Shown here in pieces: positions 29,639 to 32,131 of a stretch of 32,131 nt of DNA (its first letter is position 1; the number at the start of each line of letters is the position of its first letter). Source of the stretch: Brooklawnia sp. (GTDB lineage: Bacteria > Actinomycetota > Actinomycetes > Propionibacteriales > Propionibacteriaceae); contig JAAYVP010000441.1 in NCBI GenBank assembly GCA_012517115.1, forward strand, positions 1-32,131. Reading direction: 5' to 3'. The notes under the pieces were generated by a model. It did not search any database. It saw only the letters and a list, made by a program, of their open reading frames with translations, and was not told the origin of the DNA. The position numbers and the translations under genes are program-made.

Positions 29639-32131
29639 GCCGTGTCGGGCCTTGCTCGCCGTCTCCTGCGCCTTGAACAGGTTGAACCGCGGCAGGAACT
29701 TATCCCAATCGATGGCATGGGCGTCCAGTTCGGGGCCGTCGATGCAGGCGTGCTTGCGGATCATCTTCCCGTCCACCACGAACGGCACCATGCAGGCACC
29801 ACACATGCCCGTGGCGTCCACCATGATCGAGTTCAAGGACGCGATCGTCTTGACCCCGTACGGCTTCGACAAGTCTGAGACTGAGCGCATCATCAGTGGC
29901 GGACCGATGGTGGTGATCTCAGCGATCGGGCGTCCCTCACCGGCCGCGTTGGCGTCCAGCATCTGCTTGAGCGGCACCGTGACGAAACCCTCGATGCCGA
30001 ACGACCCATCGTTGCTGGTGTAGATCACCTCGAGCCGGTCGCCGAACTCGGCCTGCAGTTGGTCGACCCGCTCCCCCTCACCGACCCAGAAGAGCAGGTC
30101 CGCGTTTCGGAAGCCGGCGATCAGCGTGACGTGGTTACCCAGCCGCAGGTGCTCCCGAGCTATCGGGTGCACCGGTGGCAACCCGACACCACCAGCGGTG
30201 AACACGACTGTCTGCTCGTCCGGCACCCGATGCAGCAGGCTCGGCTGCCCCAGCGGGCCGGCGACACCGGCCAACTGGTCGCCGACTTGGAGTTGGTTGA
30301 TCCGCCGAGTGCTGGTACCCATGGCCTGAATGACCAGGACGATCGTGCCGGCGTTCGCGTCCCAGTCGGCCAATGTCAGCGGGATCAGCTCGCCCTTGGG
30401 TTCGCCCAGCACTCGGACGAACTGCCCGGCCTGGGCAGAACGAGAGACCAGCGGGGCATAGACCTGAAGCTCGACGATGCCAGGCCCCAGCTCACGGCGA
30501 CCGGTGATGGTATTGGCGGCCCCCGCCAGCTCGTTGAACCGCTTCGCCCGCGAAACCATGTCACGGATCTCCGTCGCCGGCAGCAGGGACGCCTCCCTGA
30601 TCTCGCGGGCAGCGGCCTGGCCGTCACCGGCCGCCTTCACTGCCGTCGACCCGCCGCGCGCTGCGTCGCCGCCAGAATAGACCCCGTCGAGCGAAGTGGC
30701 TTGGCTGCCCTCGGTCAGTTCCAACGCCCCTGCGGTGGTCACGGTCAGTGCCGGCTCGGAGTCCTTGATGATCGGGTTGGCCGAATTGCCCAGGGCCATG
30801 ATCACCAGGTCGGCGGGCACCGTCTCGGTTCGGCCGGTGGCCACGGGACGCCGCCGGCCGGAAGCGTCCGGTTCGCCGAGCTCCATCACCTCAAGCGTCG
30901 CCGCGCGCACGAAGTGCGTCGCGTCGTCGCCGAGAAACTCGCTCGGTGACCGCAAAGTTGCCAACTGCACGCCTTCCTCCAAGGCGTGCTCCAACTCCTC
31001 GACCCGAGCAGGCATCTCGTCCTGGGTGCGCCGGTAGACGATAGTGACCTGCCCGCCAAGCCGCCGGGCGGTACGGGCGGCGTCCATCGCGGTGTTACCA
31101 CCGCCGATCACCATCACCTGCTTGCTACGGCAGACCGGCAGCGGCGTCTCATGGTCGTCGCGATGGCCCTGCATCAGGTTCACCCTGGTCAGGAACTCGT
31201 TGGCGCTCATCACATTGAGCAGGTGCTCACCGGGCACGTTCATGAACCGCGGCAGGCCAGCTCCCGAGCCCACGAAGATGTGCGCGAACCCGGCATCTTT
31301 GAGTTCGGCGAGGGTTGCGGTCTTGCCAACCACGAAGTTGGTGATGAACGTGCCGCCCAACGCCTTGATCTTGCCCACCACGTCGTCGATCAGCGAGTTC
31401 GGCAGCCGGAACTCCGGAATGCCGTAACGCAGCACACCGCCCAACTCGTGGAACGCCTCAAGCACCGTCACCGGATGGCCTTCGGCGGCCAGCAGGAAGG
31501 CGTTGATCAGCCCGGAAGGCCCAGACCCAACCACGGCAATGGGTGGCTTGGTGGCCACCTGCCAGGGGTCGGGCAGACCGGCGTACTTGGCAGTGTTGCC
31601 GTCGGGATTGACCAGCCGCTCACGCTGCGGCAGGAACCATTCCAGTTGGCCGATCTCGATGGGCCGGCCGGAGTGCGCACAGACCGATTGGCATTGCAGT
31701 TCCTGCGGACAGATGCGTCCGGTCACGTTGGGCAGCGGGTTAATCGACTCGATCAGGTCCATCGCCTCACGGAAATGGCCGGTGCCCAGCAACCGCATCA
31801 TGTCTGGGATCGCCACCTGCACCGGACAGCCACCCTTGGGTTCATTGCGGCCAGCCAGCAGCTCACCCAACTGGCAGGGCTTGTCAGCGCACTGCTTGTC
31901 GCGTAGCGCCTCCAGCCAGACCAGCAGGTCAACCTCCCGCTGGGTGTAACCGAGAGTCAGGTAGCCCAGGTAGCCCTGATTGACCAGTTCGAAGTCCTCG
32001 CTGCGCTCTTCAGGCTGGCGGATGTACGGCGGAATAGACGAATTCGCCGGCCAACCCTGACTGAGGCCGGCAAAGACCGGGTATCGCTGCGAAAGGTGCG
32101 CGTCCAAGGCGCGGATGAACTTGCGTTTGGC
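29630..32131 (-). CDS. Fused NfnB-NfnA-like NAD(P)-dependent flavoprotein (glutamate synthase beta-like plus PyrK/NfnA-like), 5' end missing
   Basis: The frame is open through the right window edge; 833 residues are visible and no start is present. In order: a Fer4_20-type Fe-S region with CADKPC, GGCPV and a CPQELQCQSVC group; a GltD-like flavoprotein with VVGSGPSGL for FAD (about residues 200-208) and VIGGGNTAMDAARTARRLG for NADPH; then from about residue 545 an FNR-like module with QFVRVLGEPKGE, VFTAGGVGLPPVHP, and a C-terminal GMCGACMVP...CIDGPELD [2Fe-2S] segment. Nfn enzymes carry these as two subunits (NfnB and NfnA) that couple NADH, NADPH and ferredoxin by electron bifurcation. Here they are one chain. 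Spacing of the first Cys pair (C-x4-C, then a long insert) differs from the usual CxxC pattern. The activity is inferred. Confidence 0.83.
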   Translation of the reverse strand, partial: AKRKFIRALDAHLSQRYPVFAGLSQGWPANSSIPPYIRQPEERSEDFELVNQGYLGYLTLGYTQREVDLLVWLEALRDKQCADKPCQLGELLAGRNEPKGGCPVQVAIPDMMRLLGTGHFREAMDLIESINPLPNVTGRICPQELQCQSVCAHSGRPIEIGQLEWFLPQRERLVNPDGNTAKYAGLPDPWQVATKPPIAVVGSGPSGLINAFLLAAEGHPVTVLEAFHELGGVLRYGIPEFRLPNSLIDDVVGKIKALGGTFITNFVVGKTATLAELKDAGFAHIFVGSGAGLPRFMNVPGEHLLNVMSANEFLTRVNLMQGHRDDHETPLPVCRSKQVMVIGGGNTAMDAARTARRLGGQVTIVYRRTQDEMPARVEELEHALEEGVQLATLRSPSEFLGDDATHFVRAATLEVMELGEPDASGRRRPVATGRTETVPADLVIMALGNSANPIIKDSEPALTVTTAGALELTEGSQATSLDGVYSGGDAARGGSTAVKAAGDGQAAAREIREASLLPATEIRDMVSRAKRFNELAGAANTITGRRELGPGIVELQVYAPLVSRSAQAGQFVRVLGEPKGELIPLTLADWDANAGTIVLVIQAMGTSTRRINQLQVGDQLAGVAGPLGQPSLLHRVPDEQTVVFTAGGVGLPPVHPIAREHLRLGNHVTLIAGFRNADLLFWVGEGERVDQLQAEFGDRLEVIYTSNDGSFGIEGFVTVPLKQMLDANAAGEGRPIAEITTIGPPLMMRSVSDLSKPYGVKTIASLNSIMVDATGMCGACMVPFVVDGKMIRKHACIDGPELDAHAIDWDKFLPRFNLFKAQETASKARHGYA

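Noticed and set aside
1-32131. Mobile element, prophage, CRISPR array, tRNA or rRNA
   Set aside because: I saw no transposase, integrase, repeat-spacer array, cloverleaf-like stretch or terminal inverted repeats; nearly all sequence is assigned to chromosomal housekeeping genes.

Overview
The window is a high-GC chromosomal segment from an actinobacterium, most likely of the Propionibacteriales/Propionibacteriaceae type (inferred from gene content, not proven). Codons end mostly in G or C and GTG starts are common. The core gene order recalls the mycobacterial Rv1201c-Rv1232c block: a CBS/MgtE-N protein, DUF1003, Mrp, TatB, an O-methyltransferase, GlgC/GlgA, DUF3117, a DivIVA-like protein, DapE and DapD. 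I see no insertion sequence, prophage, CRISPR array, tRNA or rRNA. This is housekeeping chromosome rather than a genomic island.

Layout. 1-3.3 kb: the start of a CitE/HpcH-type lyase (minus), then a magnesium-sensor-like protein overlapping a DUF1003 membrane protein, then an Mrp ATPase for Fe-S cluster handling. 3.3-5.4 kb: tatB behind dapA (minus), divergent from an O-methyltransferase. 5.5-8.1 kb: divergent glgC and glgA (glycogen or alpha-glucan synthesis). 8.1-12.9 kb: DUF3117, a DivIVA-like protein and dapE (minus), divergent from dapD and a lysozyme-like wall protein, then dapC and a 7Fe ferredoxin. With dapA, four diaminopimelate/lysine genes lie in the window. 13.5-17.7 kb: fumC, a GNAT, putP and a truncated haemoglobin. 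17.7-21.1 kb: a two-component system with a membrane alpha/beta hydrolase beside it. 21.3-24.8 kb: transketolase and citrate synthase. 24.9-28.4 kb: an overlapping lipid pair (DAG-kinase family and App1-type phosphatase), divergent from an SPFH protein with a ribbon-helix-helix partner across a perfect palindrome. 28.4-32.1 kb: a large GNAT, a 45-codon small gene and a fused Nfn-type flavoprotein cut by the window edge.

Two signals run across the window. First, many start codons lie exactly 6 nt behind a TAnnnT hexamer (11 exact cases, 4 near cases), which is the signature of leaderless transcripts. It corrects several starts and supports one small gene. Second, convergent gene ends are separated by long perfect hairpins (at 5450, 8077 and 21221) that can act on both strands.

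The strongest candidates for something not well described are the DAG-kinase/App1 pair facing SPFH/RHH across the palindrome, the leaderless small gene at 29483 with a 19-bp tandem duplication at its end, and the MgtE-sensor protein without a channel coupled to DUF1003. No clearly new defence or mobile system is present.
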